Assembly: GCF_000024545.1 (NCBI RefSeq) | Contig: NC_013947.1 | Span: forward strand, 2,046,001 to 2,110,000 | Source of the DNA: Stackebrandtia nassauensis DSM 44728 | GTDB taxonomy: Bacteria; Actinomycetota; Actinomycetes; Mycobacteriales; Micromonosporaceae | Length of the DNA: 64,000 nucleotides | Reading direction: 5' to 3' | Shown: positions 50,828 to 59,912 of the stretch, piece by piece | How the letters are laid out: each line of letters starts with the position of its first letter | Numbering within the stretch: position 1 is the first letter of the stretch | The notes under the pieces: generated by a model | Told to the model about the DNA's origin: nothing | The model's database searches: none | What the model saw: only the letters and a program-made list of their open reading frames with translations | Made by a program: the position numbers and the translations under genes

Positions 50828-51750
50828 CGCAGTCGCTTCTTCCAGTCCAGGCCGACGACGCGGATGCGTTGCCGGATCGATCCGTCCCATTCGGTGCTCA
50901 GCCCCGCCGCCTGCAGGGCCTTGACGACCTCCTGGCCGACGGCCTCGCCCTCGACGTCGTCACCCGCGTGTGAACCGTAGGCCAGGTACAGCTCGCCGCC
51001 GACGGCGTTCTCGGTGTCCTGGTAGTGGAAGAACACGTAGCCGTGGTCGCCCGCGGCCCGCTCGGCGGCGATCTCCCCGGTGCCGCAGTTCATGCAGCAG
51101 CTGAAGTGCATCCTGGCGGTGACGCCGGAGTCGTCGAGCTGCGCGAAGGCCGCCGCGATCCGGTCCACATCGGTGACGTCGGGCCAGGAGCGCTGCTGCT
51201 CCACCCGTTCGATCCACAGTGGTTCCAACAGGATCTCGGCCTGCTCGATGGTGACCGGCTCGTCGCGTTCGGCGCAGTCCGAGATCTCCTGCGCCATCGC
51301 CTCGAAGCTCAGGAACCCCTCGTCGAGGTAGCGCCGGGCCCGTTCGGTCGCCGACCGGGCCGCCGCCTCGCTCAACGGCGTCACCTCCACGTCCGGATGC
51401 AGATAGCTCGGTCGCCAGTCCACTCCGGACTTCCACTCCGGTTCCCGGCGGGCCCACACCGAGAAGACCAGCGCGACGTCCTCGGGATCGCTGATCTCGG
51501 TGTCGTACTGCTGCGCGCCACCGTCCCGGTACTCCACATTGAAGGGATTGTCCTCGTCCCGGTAGACCTGGATGAACTCCCGGGGCGCGTACGGAACCCG
51601 TTCCAGGACCAGGAAGTGGTCACCCTCCCCGCCGATCCGGCGGATCATCGCGGTCAGATCGGCGGCGCTGGGGCACAGGACCTCCGGTCCCGATTGCGGA
51701 CGGACCCGGATGGGCATCTTGTCGCCGGAGGCCTGGGGTGGGGAAACCAT
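50824..51750 (-). CDS. DUF6891 protein with an extra N-terminal domain
   Basis: 308 aa. Residues 1-110 are an additional domain (FLVLERVPYAPREFIQVYRDED, FSVWARREPEW) that I do not recognise; it resembles small Imm-type domains in layout. The C-terminal 190 residues parallel the downstream paralogue, including ARMHFSCCMNCGTGEI and ending GLDWKKRLR. ATG 51750 is preceded by CATAAT with 6 nt between, supporting a leaderless mRNA; ATG 51717 is another choice. Function unknown. Confidence 0.72.
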   Translation of the reverse strand: MVSPPQASGDKMPIRVRPQSGPEVLCPSAADLTAMIRRIGGEGDHFLVLERVPYAPREFIQVYRDEDNPFNVEYRDGGAQQYDTEISDPEDVALVFSVWARREPEWKSGVDWRPSYLHPDVEVTPLSEAAARSATERARRYLDEGFLSFEAMAQEISDCAERDEPVTIEQAEILLEPLWIERVEQQRSWPDVTDVDRIAAAFAQLDDSGVTARMHFSCCMNCGTGEIAAERAAGDHGYVFFHYQDTENAVGGELYLAYGSHAGDDVEGEAVGQEVVKALQAAGLSTEWDGSIRQRIRVVGLDWKKRLR

Positions 51751-51780
51751 GGCCGGATTATGGCACCCGAAGCCGGGAGG

Positions 51781-53385
51781 CTACCTGCGCCACGGCCGCC
51801 GCCGGTCCGCCAGGATCTGCCGAACCACGTTGCGGCCCGGGATCCCGGTGACGCCGCCACCGCCGTGGGTGGAGGATCCGGCCTGGTACAGGCCCTTCAG
51901 CGGGGTGCGCAGGTCGGCGAAACCGGCCGCCGGACGGGCGTGGAACAGCTGCCCGGGGGTGAGCTCGCCGTGGAAGATGTTGCCGCCCACCAGTCCGTAC
52001 TCGGTCTCCATCTCGTGCGGGCCGATCACCTGGAAGTCGATGATGGAGTCGGTGAAGCCCGGCGCGATGGCCTCCATCCGGGCCACGGCCCGGTTGGCAT
52101 AGTCGCTCAGGCCCTCGGCGTCCGGTTCGGACGCCCAGGTGTGCGGCACCCACTGCGTGAACATCGAGACCACGTGGTGCCCCTCGGGTGCCAGCGAGTC
52201 GTCGAAGACGCTGGGAATGCACACGTCGGCGAACGGGAACTCGGCGGGTTTGCCGGAAACCGCCTGCTGGTAGGCGTTCTCGATGTCGTCGAGCGACTCG
52301 GCCAGCACGATCGTTCCACCATGGACCCACGGGTCGAACTCGGGGTGACTGGTGAAGGTGGGCAGCTTGTCGACCGCGAGATTGATCTTCACGGTGCCGC
52401 TGCGGGTCTTCCAGCGGTTGATGTCGGCCAGGAAGTCGTCCGGCAGTTCCCCGGCGTCGATGAGGTCGGTGAAGGTGACGCGCGGGTGGGCGGTGGTGAT
52501 GGTGGTGGCGGCGCGCAGCTCGTCGCCGTTGTCCAGGGTGACGCCGATGGCGCGTCCGTTGTCGACGTTGATGCGCGCGACCCGGGATGCCGTGCGGATC
52601 GTGGCCCCGAACTGCCGGGCCGAGCGCGCCAGCGCCTGCGTCACGCCGCCCATGCCGCCGCGCGGGAAGCCCCAGGCGCCGGTGTTGCCGTCGCCGATGT
52701 CGCCGATGTGGTGGTGCAGCATCACGTACGCGGTGCCCGCCGAGCGCGGGCCCGCCCAGGTGCCGATGCAGCCCGACACCGCCAGCAGGCCCCGCAGCGC
52801 CTCGGACTCGAAGCGTTCCTCGATGAGGTCGGCGATGCTGTCGGTCATGATCCGGGTGATGTCGACGGCCGCGCGGGTGTCGATGCCGCGCAACTGCTTC
52901 AGCAGCCCGGCCTGCCGCACCAGGTCCATCGGACGGCGCGAGCCCAGCTTGGGCGGGATGCGTTCCAGCAGCGGCCCCAGCAGTCCGCCCAGTTGCGACA
53001 GCCAGGCGTCCCATTCCTCGTAGGCGTCGGCGTCCCTGGCCGAGAACTCGGCGATCTTGGCGTGCCGCTCCTTCGGATCCTCGGGCAGGCTCAGGTAGCC
53101 GCCCTCCCGGCGGGGCGCGAAGTACGGCCCCTGTGGATAGACGTGGTAGCCATGCTCCTTGAGGTTGAGGTCGGTGACGAGGTCCTGCGGCAGCAGGCTG
53201 ACCACGTAGGACAGGCTGGTGACGGTGTACTGGGGTCCGAAGGGGTGTTCGCTGACGGCCGCCCCGCCGACGACCTCGCGGGCCTCGCACACGCACACCT
53301 TCAGCCCGGCCTTGGCCAGATACGCCGCCGCGACCAGGCCGTTGTGCCCGCCACCGACCACGATCACGTCAAAGTCGCCGTCCAC
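51781..53385 (-). CDS. Phytoene-desaturase-like FAD-dependent oxidoreductase (PYROXD2-like)
   Basis: 534 aa. The FAD site is VVGGGHNGLVAAAYLAKAG (about 9-27) and the C-terminal GGNIFHGELTPGQLFHARP with GLYQAGSSTHGGGGVTG belong to the NAD(P)/FAD-dependent carotenoid oxidoreductase group. It lacks neighbouring crt genes, so the substrate is probably not a carotenoid. GTG 53385 has AGGAGG 5 nt upstream. The TnpB element starts 12-16 nt before this start codon and lies against its promoter region. Confidence 0.87.
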   Translation of the reverse strand: MDGDFDVIVVGGGHNGLVAAAYLAKAGLKVCVCEAREVVGGAAVSEHPFGPQYTVTSLSYVVSLLPQDLVTDLNLKEHGYHVYPQGPYFAPRREGGYLSLPEDPKERHAKIAEFSARDADAYEEWDAWLSQLGGLLGPLLERIPPKLGSRRPMDLVRQAGLLKQLRGIDTRAAVDITRIMTDSIADLIEERFESEALRGLLAVSGCIGTWAGPRSAGTAYVMLHHHIGDIGDGNTGAWGFPRGGMGGVTQALARSARQFGATIRTASRVARINVDNGRAIGVTLDNGDELRAATTITTAHPRVTFTDLIDAGELPDDFLADINRWKTRSGTVKINLAVDKLPTFTSHPEFDPWVHGGTIVLAESLDDIENAYQQAVSGKPAEFPFADVCIPSVFDDSLAPEGHHVVSMFTQWVPHTWASEPDAEGLSDYANRAVARMEAIAPGFTDSIIDFQVIGPHEMETEYGLVGGNIFHGELTPGQLFHARPAAGFADLRTPLKGLYQAGSSTHGGGGVTGIPGRNVVRQILADRRRPWRR

Positions 53386-53522
53386 GTGGCCTCCTATTGA
53401 CGAGGGCGATCAAAGTGTTCACGGGCGCAGATCCCGTAATCGTGTCAGGCATGACCCAGACGGTCAAGCGCGCGTGTGCTCGTATCCGAGGGTCGTCGTA
53501 CCCTAACGGTAGGTTCGCGTGC

Positions 53523-54719
53523 GTGACCACTTTGGCAGCCCAAACCTCGCGTGTCCGGTATGCATATCGGCTGCGGGTGTCATCTAGCGCGCGGGCAGCG
53601 TTGTTGGGTGAGTGGGGGCGCTGTCGGTGGGTGTGGAACGAATCGGTGGCCCGGTCGAAGAAAGCTCACATCGAGGGTGAGGAATGTGGTCCGGCTCGAT
53701 TGTCCAAAATGCTGACTACTGCCCGTGCAAGAGTGGCGTGGTTGCGTGAGGGTTCTAGCGTCGTGCAGCAGCAGGTCATTCGGGATTTCGCAAAGTCTCG
53801 TGCCAAGGCGCTAGCAGACATCAAGGCTCGTGTGCCGGTGTGGCAGCGGGCGGGGAAGCCTCGGTACAAGAAGAAATATGTGTCGCGGCCTAGCTTGAAT
53901 TACACGCGGCATGGTTTCCGCATTAAGGACGGCCGCTTGTATTTGGCTGGTGGAATCGGTGTGGGCGTGGTGTGGTCGCGGGAACTCCCCGGCGAAGCGT
54001 CGAGTGTGCGCGTGTACCGGGACAGTGTCGGGCACTGGTACGCCTCCTTCGTTGTCACCACGGCCACCGAAGCCCTGCCCTCGACTGGGCGGGATATCGG
54101 TGTCGACTGGGGAGTCCGCGAGATCGCGACTACCACATCAGATGACCACGACCTTTCCCACGCGCAGTACGGCAAGACAGCAGCGGCGAAACTCGCTCGC
54201 TATCAGCGGATGATGGCTCGACGCAAACCGGAGCGGGGGCAGCCCGGGTCAAAGAGATACCGACATGCCAAACAGCTGGCGGCGAAGACGCATAAGAAGG
54301 TGGCCCGGCAGCGGCAGGACACGGCGCGCAAGTGGGCGAAAACCGTCGTGCGCGATCACGATCGGATCGCGGTTGAGGACTTCAAACCCAAGTTTCTAGC
54401 GAGATCGACGATGGCACGTAAAGCCGCTGATGCGGCGATCGGGGCCGCCAAACGCGAACTCGTCGTGATGGTGGCCAAACACGGCCGCCGACTAGTCCTT
54501 GTCCATCCCGCGCATACCACCATGGATTGCGGTCATTGCGGAGCAAGAACCAAGCACGCACTGCCACTGTCCCAGCGCACCTACACATGTATCGCGTGCG
54601 GAGCAGTATCCCCCAGGGATAAGAACTCCGCGCGCGTGATGCTTATCCGGGCTGGTTTCCTCCCGGCTGGTGTTGATCGCATAAGACCCGCCCAACCGTT
54701 GGTTGGCCAGGCAGCGTGA
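53523..54719 (+). CDS. tnpB: RNA-guided nuclease TnpB (OrfB)
   Basis: 398 aa. RuvC residues are Asp195 (GVDWGV), Glu285 (VEDF) and Asp366 (DKNSARVML); the zinc finger has Cys336, Cys339, Cys356 and Cys359. The N-terminal RRW-type domain has YAYRLRVSSSARAALL and WNESVARSK. All catalytic residues are intact, so it may be active. GTG 53523 is chosen: upstream in-frame codons (from TTG 53397) belong to the left end and have no typical TnpB sequence. Cuts DNA next to a TAM, guided by RNA from its own 3' end. Confidence 0.88.
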   Translation: MTTLAAQTSRVRYAYRLRVSSSARAALLGEWGRCRWVWNESVARSKKAHIEGEECGPARLSKMLTTARARVAWLREGSSVVQQQVIRDFAKSRAKALADIKARVPVWQRAGKPRYKKKYVSRPSLNYTRHGFRIKDGRLYLAGGIGVGVVWSRELPGEASSVRVYRDSVGHWYASFVVTTATEALPSTGRDIGVDWGVREIATTTSDDHDLSHAQYGKTAAAKLARYQRMMARRKPERGQPGSKRYRHAKQLAAKTHKKVARQRQDTARKWAKTVVRDHDRIAVEDFKPKFLARSTMARKAADAAIGAAKRELVVMVAKHGRRLVLVHPAHTTMDCGHCGARTKHALPLSQRTYTCIACGAVSPRDKNSARVMLIRAGFLPAGVDRIRPAQPLVGQAA

Positions 54720-54757
54720 GCCAGAAATCCTCACCCTCCCGGGAGAGGAGGATTCAA
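54692..54757 (+). ncRNA. Predicted 3' part of the TnpB guide RNA (omega RNA) scaffold
   Basis: A CCAACC/GGTTGG hairpin (54692-54706) overlaps the end of tnpB. A longer stem AATCCTC/GAGGATT with CTCCCGGGAG inside it (54726-54754) ends at TTCAAT. In IS605 relatives the guide follows this right end directly; here it would begin ACTGCATTATGCC. Confidence 0.4.
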
Positions 54758-54843
54758 TACTGCATTATGCCGATACACTGGACGCTGCGTGGTAGCCCGA
54801 AATTCGGCGGCCTTCGCGGCCCGGCGCCGCTAGGGTCATGGCC

Positions 54844-55887
54844 ATGCAGATTCCCGTCTATCCCGCCAAGCCCGAACCCGGTGACCGGGTCGCCGTCGTC
54901 TCGCCCGCCTCCGGTCTGCCGGGCATCCTGCCGCTGCCGTTCGAGCTCGGGCTGGAGCGGCTTCGCGACGTCTTCGGGCTGGTGCCGGTGGAGTACCCGA
55001 CCACCCGCAAGATGGGTTCCAGCCCCGCCGAACGCGCGGCTGATCTGCACGCGGCCTTCGCCGACGAGTCCATCAAGGCGATCGTCACCAGCATCGGCGG
55101 CGACGACCAGATCACGGTGCTCAAACACCTGGACGCCGACGTGATCCGCGCCAACCCCAAGCCGTTCTTCGGCTACAGCGACAACACCAACCTGCACGCC
55201 TACCTGTCCAGCCTGGGCATCGTCAGCTACTACGGCGGCGCCGTCATGACCGAGTTCGGACGCGCGGGGGCGCTGCACCCGATAACGGAGGAGTCGCTGC
55301 GCGCCTCGCTGTTCGACTCGGCGGAGTTCACGCTGCGTCCCTCCCCGGACTTCACCGACGTCAACCGGCCCTGGGAGGACCCCGCGACCTTCGACTCCGA
55401 GCCGGAGATGTTCCCCTCGGAGGGCTGGATCTGGCGCAACGCCGATTCCGTCGTCAATGGACGAACCTGGGGCGGTTGCCTGGAGATCGTGGCCTGGCTG
55501 GCGATGGCCGACCTGGCGATGCCGCCGCTGGACTACCTCGACGGCTCGGTGCTGTTCTTCGAGACCACCGAGGAACTGCCACCCGACGAGGAGGTGTTCC
55601 GGATCCTGCGCAACCTCGGCGAACGCGGCATCCTGGGGCGCTGTTCCGCGCTGCTCATGGGCCGGGCCAAGGGCTGGTCCTTCGACAAACCCCACGACGA
55701 CGAGCAGCGGCGCCAGTACGTCGACGCACAGCGGGAAGCGGTCATCAAGGCGATGGACGCCTACGCGCCCGGCGTCATGACCGTCTTCAACGTCGAATGC
55801 GGACACACTGACCCGATGTCGATCCTGCCCTACGGTGGACAGATCACCGTGGACGGTCCGGCCCGCGAGATCACCGTCCGATACTGA
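54844..55887 (+). CDS. Serine peptidase S66 (LD-carboxypeptidase / MccF-like)
   Basis: 347 aa. The Ser-Glu-His triad is Ser112 in GYSDNT, Glu214 in GGCLEIVAWL and His321 in ECGHTDP. The lack of a signal peptide and the loop between the two domains fit the MccF branch, which inactivates microcin C-type peptidyl nucleotides; a muropeptide LD-carboxypeptidase role is the alternative. ATG 54844 lies 7 nt after TAGGGT; the ATG at 54838 is only 1 nt after it. Directly downstream of the TnpB element. Confidence 0.87.
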   Translation: MQIPVYPAKPEPGDRVAVVSPASGLPGILPLPFELGLERLRDVFGLVPVEYPTTRKMGSSPAERAADLHAAFADESIKAIVTSIGGDDQITVLKHLDADVIRANPKPFFGYSDNTNLHAYLSSLGIVSYYGGAVMTEFGRAGALHPITEESLRASLFDSAEFTLRPSPDFTDVNRPWEDPATFDSEPEMFPSEGWIWRNADSVVNGRTWGGCLEIVAWLAMADLAMPPLDYLDGSVLFFETTEELPPDEEVFRILRNLGERGILGRCSALLMGRAKGWSFDKPHDDEQRRQYVDAQREAVIKAMDAYAPGVMTVFNVECGHTDPMSILPYGGQITVDGPAREITVRY

Positions 55888-55890
55888 AAC

Positions 55891-55931
55891 CGTGGTTCAC
55901 GGCGGCGTCGGGAACGTCGCCGTGAGCCACG
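55891..55931. terminator. Bidirectional terminator between convergent genes
   Basis: An 18-bp stem with two G-T wobbles (55891-55908 with 55914-55931) and a 5-nt loop. It separates the S66 peptidase from the convergent quinone reductase. Confidence 0.72.
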
Positions 55932-55942
55932 AGGGTTCCGCG

Positions 55943-56929
55943 TCAGGGCAGTAGCACGACCTTGCCGATGGTGTCGTGGTTCTCCAGCGCCGCATGGGCT
56001 TGCGCGGCCTGCTCCAGCGGGAAGGTCTGGGTGGCCGGGTCGAGCCGACCCTCGGCCAGCGCGGCCAGTGACTTTTCCTCCAGGCTTCGGATCCCGCCGG
56101 GCCGCTTCATCATGAACGGACCCAACGGCGAGTCGACACTGATGGACCGCTTCGCCAGCTCCTCCTTGGACGGCTGGTCGGCCTCGTCGAGCCCGCCGCC
56201 GTAGGTGACGACCCGGCCGCCGTCGGCCAGCAGCCCGAAGGAGTCCCGCGCGACCGAACCACCGCGCCCACCCAGCAACGCCACCGTGATCTCCTTGTCG
56301 CCCAAGGCTTCGCGAACCTTCTCGGTCCAGTCCTCCTCGGTGTAGTCGACGGCGACGTCGGCGCCGTTGTCCCGCACCCGCGCGGTCTTGTCCGGTCCAC
56401 CGGCGGCACCAACGACCGTCGCGCCCAGACTGCGCGCGTACTGCACGATCAGCGTCCCGATGCCACCCGAGGCCCCGGTGACCAGAACGACGTCCTCGTC
56501 GGTCACCTTCGCCATCTCCATCACGCCCAACATCGTGCGGCCGGTGCCGATCATGGCCACCGCCTTGTCGAAACCGGTGTCCGGCGCCAGCCGGTGCACC
56601 GCGTCCACGTCGCGCACCGCCAGTTCGGCGTACCCGCCCGGAGCCATACCCAGGTGTGTCACCACCGGCGCTCCCAACCAGGACGTGTCAACTCCCTCGC
56701 CAAGCGCCTCGACGGTCCCGGCGACCTCGCGGCCGGGAATCGTCGGCAGCTGCGGCGGCTTCATCACCGCGCCGTCGTAGGTTCCGGCGCGCAGCACCGT
56801 GTCGATCAAGTGCACGCCCGCGGCCGCCACCCGGATCCGGACCTGGCCGGGGCCGGGCTCGGGATCGGGCACGGTCTCGTACCTGAGGTTCTCCGCCGGA
56901 CCGAACTCGTACAGTCGAACAGCTTTCAT
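55943..56929 (-). CDS. Quinone oxidoreductase (MDR superfamily, QOR type)
   Basis: 328 aa. NADPH site VTGASGGIGTLIVQYA (about 151-166); the N-terminal GroES-like domain is complete. The Cys ligands for catalytic and structural zinc are absent, as in QOR/zeta-crystallin. It probably reduces quinones or enones. GGAGT lies before ATG 56929. Divergent from ridA. Confidence 0.9.
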   Translation of the reverse strand: MKAVRLYEFGPAENLRYETVPDPEPGPGQVRIRVAAAGVHLIDTVLRAGTYDGAVMKPPQLPTIPGREVAGTVEALGEGVDTSWLGAPVVTHLGMAPGGYAELAVRDVDAVHRLAPDTGFDKAVAMIGTGRTMLGVMEMAKVTDEDVVLVTGASGGIGTLIVQYARSLGATVVGAAGGPDKTARVRDNGADVAVDYTEEDWTEKVREALGDKEITVALLGGRGGSVARDSFGLLADGGRVVTYGGGLDEADQPSKEELAKRSISVDSPLGPFMMKRPGGIRSLEEKSLAALAEGRLDPATQTFPLEQAAQAHAALENHDTIGKVVLLP

Positions 56930-57060
56930 CGAAGGACTCCGTCAGTTGTGATGGTGGGTACTCGCACAGTTTTGAACATCAAGTTAAGTTGAAGTCAATG
57001 GTCAGTGGGCTCCGCCACTCAACGGGTAACAACATTTCCGTCTAGTGGCAGAATTCGACC

Positions 57061-57420
57061 GTGACAGACACCTCTCCGGTATTCAGCCCGTCCCGCACCG
57101 CCACCGGGACCCTCGTCTTCATCTCCGGACAACTGCCCGTTGACGTCGACGGCACCGTACCCCCCGACATCGCCGCCCAGACCAAACTCGTCCTGGACAA
57201 CATCGAGACCAAACTGGACGAACACGGCCTCGACTGGACCGCCGTGGTGAAACTGACCTACTTCCTGCGCGACATCGACGACCTGGAGGCGGTACGCGAG
57301 ATCCTGCGCTCCGTCCTGCCGCAGCCGCGCCCGGCCGCGTCGCTGGTGGAGGTCAGCAACCTCGTCAACCCGCACTGCAAACTCGAGATCGACGCGATCG
57401 CGCAGGCGAACGCCGCCTAA
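57061..57420 (+). CDS. ridA: RidA family (YjgF/UK114) protein
   Basis: 119 aa. FISGQLPVDVDG, KLTYFLRDIDD and the C-terminal PRPAASLVEVSNLVNPHCKL (Arg for substrate carboxylate, then Glu/Asp near the end) are RidA marks. Removes reactive enamine/imine intermediates. GTG 57061; CAGAAT lies 6 nt upstream and there is no ribosome site. The next gene starts 5 nt after its stop. Confidence 0.9.
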   Translation: MTDTSPVFSPSRTATGTLVFISGQLPVDVDGTVPPDIAAQTKLVLDNIETKLDEHGLDWTAVVKLTYFLRDIDDLEAVREILRSVLPQPRPAASLVEVSNLVNPHCKLEIDAIAQANAA

Positions 57421-57425
57421 CGACC

Positions 57426-58523
57426 ATGACCGAGATACGGCTCGACGACGAGCCGGACGAGGCCGCCGACGGCGGCGAGCGGTCGCCGGGATCGCCACGG
57501 TCGCGGTGGATCACCGCCTACGCCGTGGCGCTCGCGGTGCTGGCCGTCGCCGTCGTGTCGTTCGTCGAGGTCGTCGGCGGCGACCCCGACGACGTCGTGA
57601 CCGACTACCTCGGCGCCCTCCGCGACGGCGACACCACCGAGGCCCTGGAACTGGCGACGGTGAAGCCGAAGCAGGGCGACCCGCGCGACTCCTTCCTGCG
57701 CGCCGACGCGTTGCGCGCCAACTGGCGGATCACCTCGGTCGAGACCCGCGTGCAGTCGAGCAAACGAGCCATTGTGGACGCGTCGATCGCCGGGCCGGAC
57801 GGTCGCCGGGACGGGCTGTTCCGGCTGGAGTTGTCCCGGGCCGGGAAATGGCGGATCACCAACCCCTTCGTGCCGCTGTATCTGGCCCGGCCGCCGGTGC
57901 GCTCCGGCGACGACCGGGAAGCGGTCAGCCTGAGCCTCAACGGGGTCACGGTGACGATGCGTGACCACGAACCCGCCAGTGGCGTGACCGAGACCAGCGG
58001 AATCCAGTTGCGACTGTTCCCCGGCACCTACGCGTTCTTCGACGGCGACGAAATGGTGCGGGCCGTCGACGCCACCCGAACCTGGCTGCCGCCTGGCGAC
58101 AGCAGTTCCTTCGTGCCGTACACGCCGTGGCTGGAACTGACCGACACCGGTGCCGAGCTGGCCGAGGACCGTGTCGGCGAGATCCTGTCGGAATGTGAGA
58201 ACCGGACCGAGCGGCTTCCGGACGGTTGCCCGTTCGGCACCGACGCGAAGATCGAACTGGACGGTGACGAGCACGCGATCGACGGCGACGCGGTCACCTG
58301 GAAGCTCGACGACGACCTGGAGCTGTTCTACGCGGATTCGGGGCTGGGGTACTTCCAGCCCGTGGTGCGACGGCCGGTGGGCGTCGCACTGACCGCCACC
58401 GTGGACGGCGAGACCAAGAGCGTCGAGTGTGACTTCGACTGGGCGATGCTGGGGTTCCGGTTGTCGACCGAGGCGGCCCTGGTCTTCACGTATCCCTACG
58501 AAACCCCCGACACCTGCCCCTAG
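57426..58523 (+). CDS. Membrane-anchored protein with NTF2-like extracellular domain
   Basis: 365 aa. A charged cytoplasmic N-terminus, one transmembrane helix (WITAYAVALAVLAVAVVSFV, about 28-47) and a large outside part. Residues 52-150 (DDVVTDYLGALRDGDTTEALEL; LSRAGKWRITNPF) look like a DUF4878/NTF2-like domain. The rest is beta-rich with three Cys. 5 nt after ridA, likely co-transcribed. Its stop overlaps that of the convergent gene (shared CTAG). Unknown role. Confidence 0.72.
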   Translation: MTEIRLDDEPDEAADGGERSPGSPRSRWITAYAVALAVLAVAVVSFVEVVGGDPDDVVTDYLGALRDGDTTEALELATVKPKQGDPRDSFLRADALRANWRITSVETRVQSSKRAIVDASIAGPDGRRDGLFRLELSRAGKWRITNPFVPLYLARPPVRSGDDREAVSLSLNGVTVTMRDHEPASGVTETSGIQLRLFPGTYAFFDGDEMVRAVDATRTWLPPGDSSSFVPYTPWLELTDTGAELAEDRVGEILSECENRTERLPDGCPFGTDAKIELDGDEHAIDGDAVTWKLDDDLELFYADSGLGYFQPVVRRPVGVALTATVDGETKSVECDFDWAMLGFRLSTEAALVFTYPYETPDTCP

Positions 58524-59353
58524 AAGCCGAACACCGTCCAGTCATACAGGACGTACACCTCGATGGCGTCCGGATCGGCGTCCTCGGGCCAGGTCTCGAG
58601 TGCGAAGTCGTGTCGAGAGGACCCCGGTGGCACCGTCGCGTTGAAGTCCGAGGAGAACAGTCGGGTGCCGCCGACCAGATTCCCCGCCTCGTCCCGGAAC
58701 AGCGCCTGAAACGTCGGCGCCAGCAGCGTCATGTCATAGGACGATTCGAGGCCGACCCGCAGCGAGTCGTCGTCCTCGCGAACCCGGACGTCGACGGCCT
58801 CGACCTCGCCGATGTCCTCGCGGGCGGGGTACCAGTCCGAGACACCCGGACTCACCGAGACCTCCTCGGCGACCGGTTCGTCCAGGTGAATGGTCCCGGT
58901 GATACCGAGCCGGACTCCCGGCGGGATCACCTGATCGGTGACGCCGTCGTTGACGTCGTTGAGCTCGGCCGGTCGTCCGGCCTCGTCGCGCACGTCGAAG
59001 TCGAGCCGGGGGACGACCGCGTCGACGCGGCTGGTGTTCTCCACGACGACACTCACCGCGTAGCCGATCTTCCCGCGAACCTCCGGTTCGGACAGTCGCG
59101 CGAAACCCCACTCCCGCACCCGCACCGTACCGTCGTCGCGGGATTTGGCCCGCGCCTCCCACGGGTTGGCGGCATCGAGCCGCTCACCGACCCGGTCGAC
59201 CTCGGCCTGCGAATCCGGTGCCCGGGGGTGGTTGCGGGCCGCGACGGCGAGTCCGGCGGCCAGCAGCAGGATCGCGACGACGCCCGCGACCCCGGCCCGA
59301 GCGGCGGGCCGGGCGGTGCGATACCGCTCCAACAGCCCGCCGAGTCCGGTCAC
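58520..59353 (-). CDS. Membrane-anchored beta-domain protein, unknown
   Basis: 277 aa. One N-terminal helix (GVAGVVAILLLAAGLAVAAR) anchors a DUF4352/immunoglobulin-like outside domain: GKIGYAVSVVVENTSRVDAVVP and VIPPGVRLGITGTIHLDEP. GTG 59353 overlaps the GNAT stop (GTGA); GTG 59365 is an alternative. Convergent with another anchored protein of similar size, which may be a partner (inference). Not recognised further. Confidence 0.72.
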   Translation of the reverse strand: MTGLGGLLERYRTARPAARAGVAGVVAILLLAAGLAVAARNHPRAPDSQAEVDRVGERLDAANPWEARAKSRDDGTVRVREWGFARLSEPEVRGKIGYAVSVVVENTSRVDAVVPRLDFDVRDEAGRPAELNDVNDGVTDQVIPPGVRLGITGTIHLDEPVAEEVSVSPGVSDWYPAREDIGEVEAVDVRVREDDDSLRVGLESSYDMTLLAPTFQALFRDEAGNLVGGTRLFSSDFNATVPPGSSRHDFALETWPEDADPDAIEVYVLYDWTVFGF

Positions 59354-59898
59354 CGCCGCTTCCACTCATCGGCCAGAATGGACCACACTTCGGCGTCGAC
59401 GAAATCGCCCGCCGTGTTGACGTACGCCTGCCGCAGCGTCCCGTCCAGCCGCATCCCCAGCCGCTGAGCCACCGCCCGGCTGGCCACATTGGCCGGTTCG
59501 CAGCGCCACTCGACCCGGTTCATGCCGCGCTCGTGGACCGCCCAGTCGATCATGTGGACACAGGACTTGGTCATCAGCCCGCGCCCGGTCACCTCCGGCG
59601 ACAGCCACGCCCCGATCTCGCACACCTTGTCGGCGGTGTCGAAGATCCGGAACACCACGCCGCCGACCAGCCGTTCACCCTGCCAGATGCCGTACATGTG
59701 AAAGGCGTCCTCGACGCGTTTGAAGGCCCGGTCGTACAGCCACTTCTTGGCCGCCTCCTCACCGGTGACGATCTTGGCCCAGGGCAGCCACGGCGAGATG
59801 AAATCGCGGGCCCGGTCGAGGAAGTCGGCGAACTCGCGATGGTGCCAGGGTTCCAGGCTGCGCAGTTCGAAACCGTCGCCGAGGGGGTGGGAGAGCAT
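59350..59898 (-). CDS. GNAT acetyltransferase (RimJ/RimL type)
   Basis: 182 aa. The acetyl-CoA loop is EVTGRGLMTKS (Q/RxxGxG/A variant); NVASRAVAQRLGMRLDG closes the fold as in RimJ/L N-terminal acetylases. ATG 59898 is chosen because GGAGG is 6 nt upstream. An alternative GTG at 59916 would overlap the MOSC stop (GTGA). Substrate unknown. Middle gene of a run MOSC, GNAT, anchored protein. Confidence 0.87.
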   Translation of the reverse strand: MLSHPLGDGFELRSLEPWHHREFADFLDRARDFISPWLPWAKIVTGEEAAKKWLYDRAFKRVEDAFHMYGIWQGERLVGGVVFRIFDTADKVCEIGAWLSPEVTGRGLMTKSCVHMIDWAVHERGMNRVEWRCEPANVASRAVAQRLGMRLDGTLRQAYVNTAGDFVDAEVWSILADEWKRR

Positions 59899-59912
59899 GG
59901 ACATCCTCCGAT

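Larger units (their letters stand above)
53402..54757 (+). mobile_element. IS605/IS200-family element with only TnpB
   Basis: Predicted limits: left end after TTGAC (53397-53401), a known type of IS605 target/TAM; right end after a paired-stem block ending GAGGATTCAAT. No Y1 transposase (tnpA) is present, so it would need one in trans. Base composition and codon use are visibly less GC-rich than the flanks. Ends are inferred from sequence pattern only. Confidence 0.5.

Noticed and set aside
53397-53522. TTG 53397 as the tnpB start
   Set aside because: It coincides with the target-site TTGAC, and the 42 extra residues are unlike TnpB N-termini; GTG 53523 fits better.
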